Positions 63,922 through 64,000 of a stretch of DNA of 64,000 bases are shown here, piece after piece (positions within the stretch are counted from its first letter, which is position 1; each line of letters opens with the position of its first letter). Source of the DNA: Azolla caroliniana (Eukaryota > Polypodiophyta); assembly GCA_043228905.1 (NCBI GenBank), contig JBHGNT010000011.1, forward strand, positions 8,122,001-8,186,000, given 5' to 3'. The position numbers were made by a program, and so were the translations under genes. The notes under the pieces were generated by a model, which worked only from the letters and a program-made list of their open reading frames with translations, made no database searches and was not told where the DNA came from.

Positions 63922-64000
63922 CAAACCCTTCAAATAATGGTCGTATGTACCCTAAACCCTTTAAACTTGCAATAACTATGGAATCTCGTACCACTTTTCA
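63922..64000 (-). pseudogene. Unidentified open frame, piece 1 (5' part, runs off the window)
   Basis: The minus-strand frame (VRDSIVIASLKGLGYIRPL) is open to the window edge and leads into 58582. Start codon and any upstream exon are outside the window. Confidence 0.4.

Overview
The window is a retrotransposon graveyard from a green-plant nuclear genome. The evidence is plant-type LTR retrotransposons: Ty3/gypsy of the OTA/Athila-Tat type, chromoviruses, and Ty1/copia, with initiator-Met or TGGCGC-type primer-binding sites. There is no bacterial-style gene organisation. I cannot name the species. A chromovirus with a non-seed-plant look and a Ty3 lineage with a fungus-like RT would fit a bryophyte, lycophyte, fern or gymnosperm, but that is a weak inference.

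I resolve ten elements, named A to J here, by LTR boundaries, TG..CA ends, primer sites and target-site duplications (TSDs). Left part: degraded remains lie at 1-3425, comprising an accessory ORF, simple repeats, a copia RNase H scrap and an LTR scrap. Ty3 element A (minus strand) runs from 3426 to 27104. It is split by Ty3 element B (plus, 9360-25586, TSD GTTTG), which is split by Ty3 element C (minus, 16694-23176). A Ty3 integrase tail (27105-27677) follows. Middle: Copia D (minus, 27678-51478) is split four ways: by chromovirus E in its left LTR (28065-33434, TSD TGGTG); by chromodomain Ty3 element F (33626-44258), which holds gag-only element G (38325-41926, TSD ACGT); and by element H (46533-48920, TSD GATGT), whose right LTR falls in a 100-N assembly gap. 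Right part: an unidentified open frame (minus strand; pieces at 63922-64000, 58465-58582 and 51479-51691) is split by Ty3 element I (51692-58464, TSD ACGT) and copia J (58583-63921, TSD CAAAC). J is close to intact.

C, G and I are one family: same gag, same primer site TGGTGAACCCGACGTGA and TGTCG..CGACA ends. G has only gag and must be moved by proteins from a relative.

The most novel signal is an accessory protein of about 190-220 residues encoded downstream of pol. It occurs in B (15971-16630) and, clearly homologous and collinear, in the remains at 1237-1806. Others are a second P/E-rich coiled-coil ORF in B, a strong bias of premature stops to TAG (CAG to TAG), antisense tRNA-like modules in the LTRs of three element families, and ACGT-targeted 4-bp duplications. 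No ordinary host gene, rRNA, functional tRNA or CRISPR was found.
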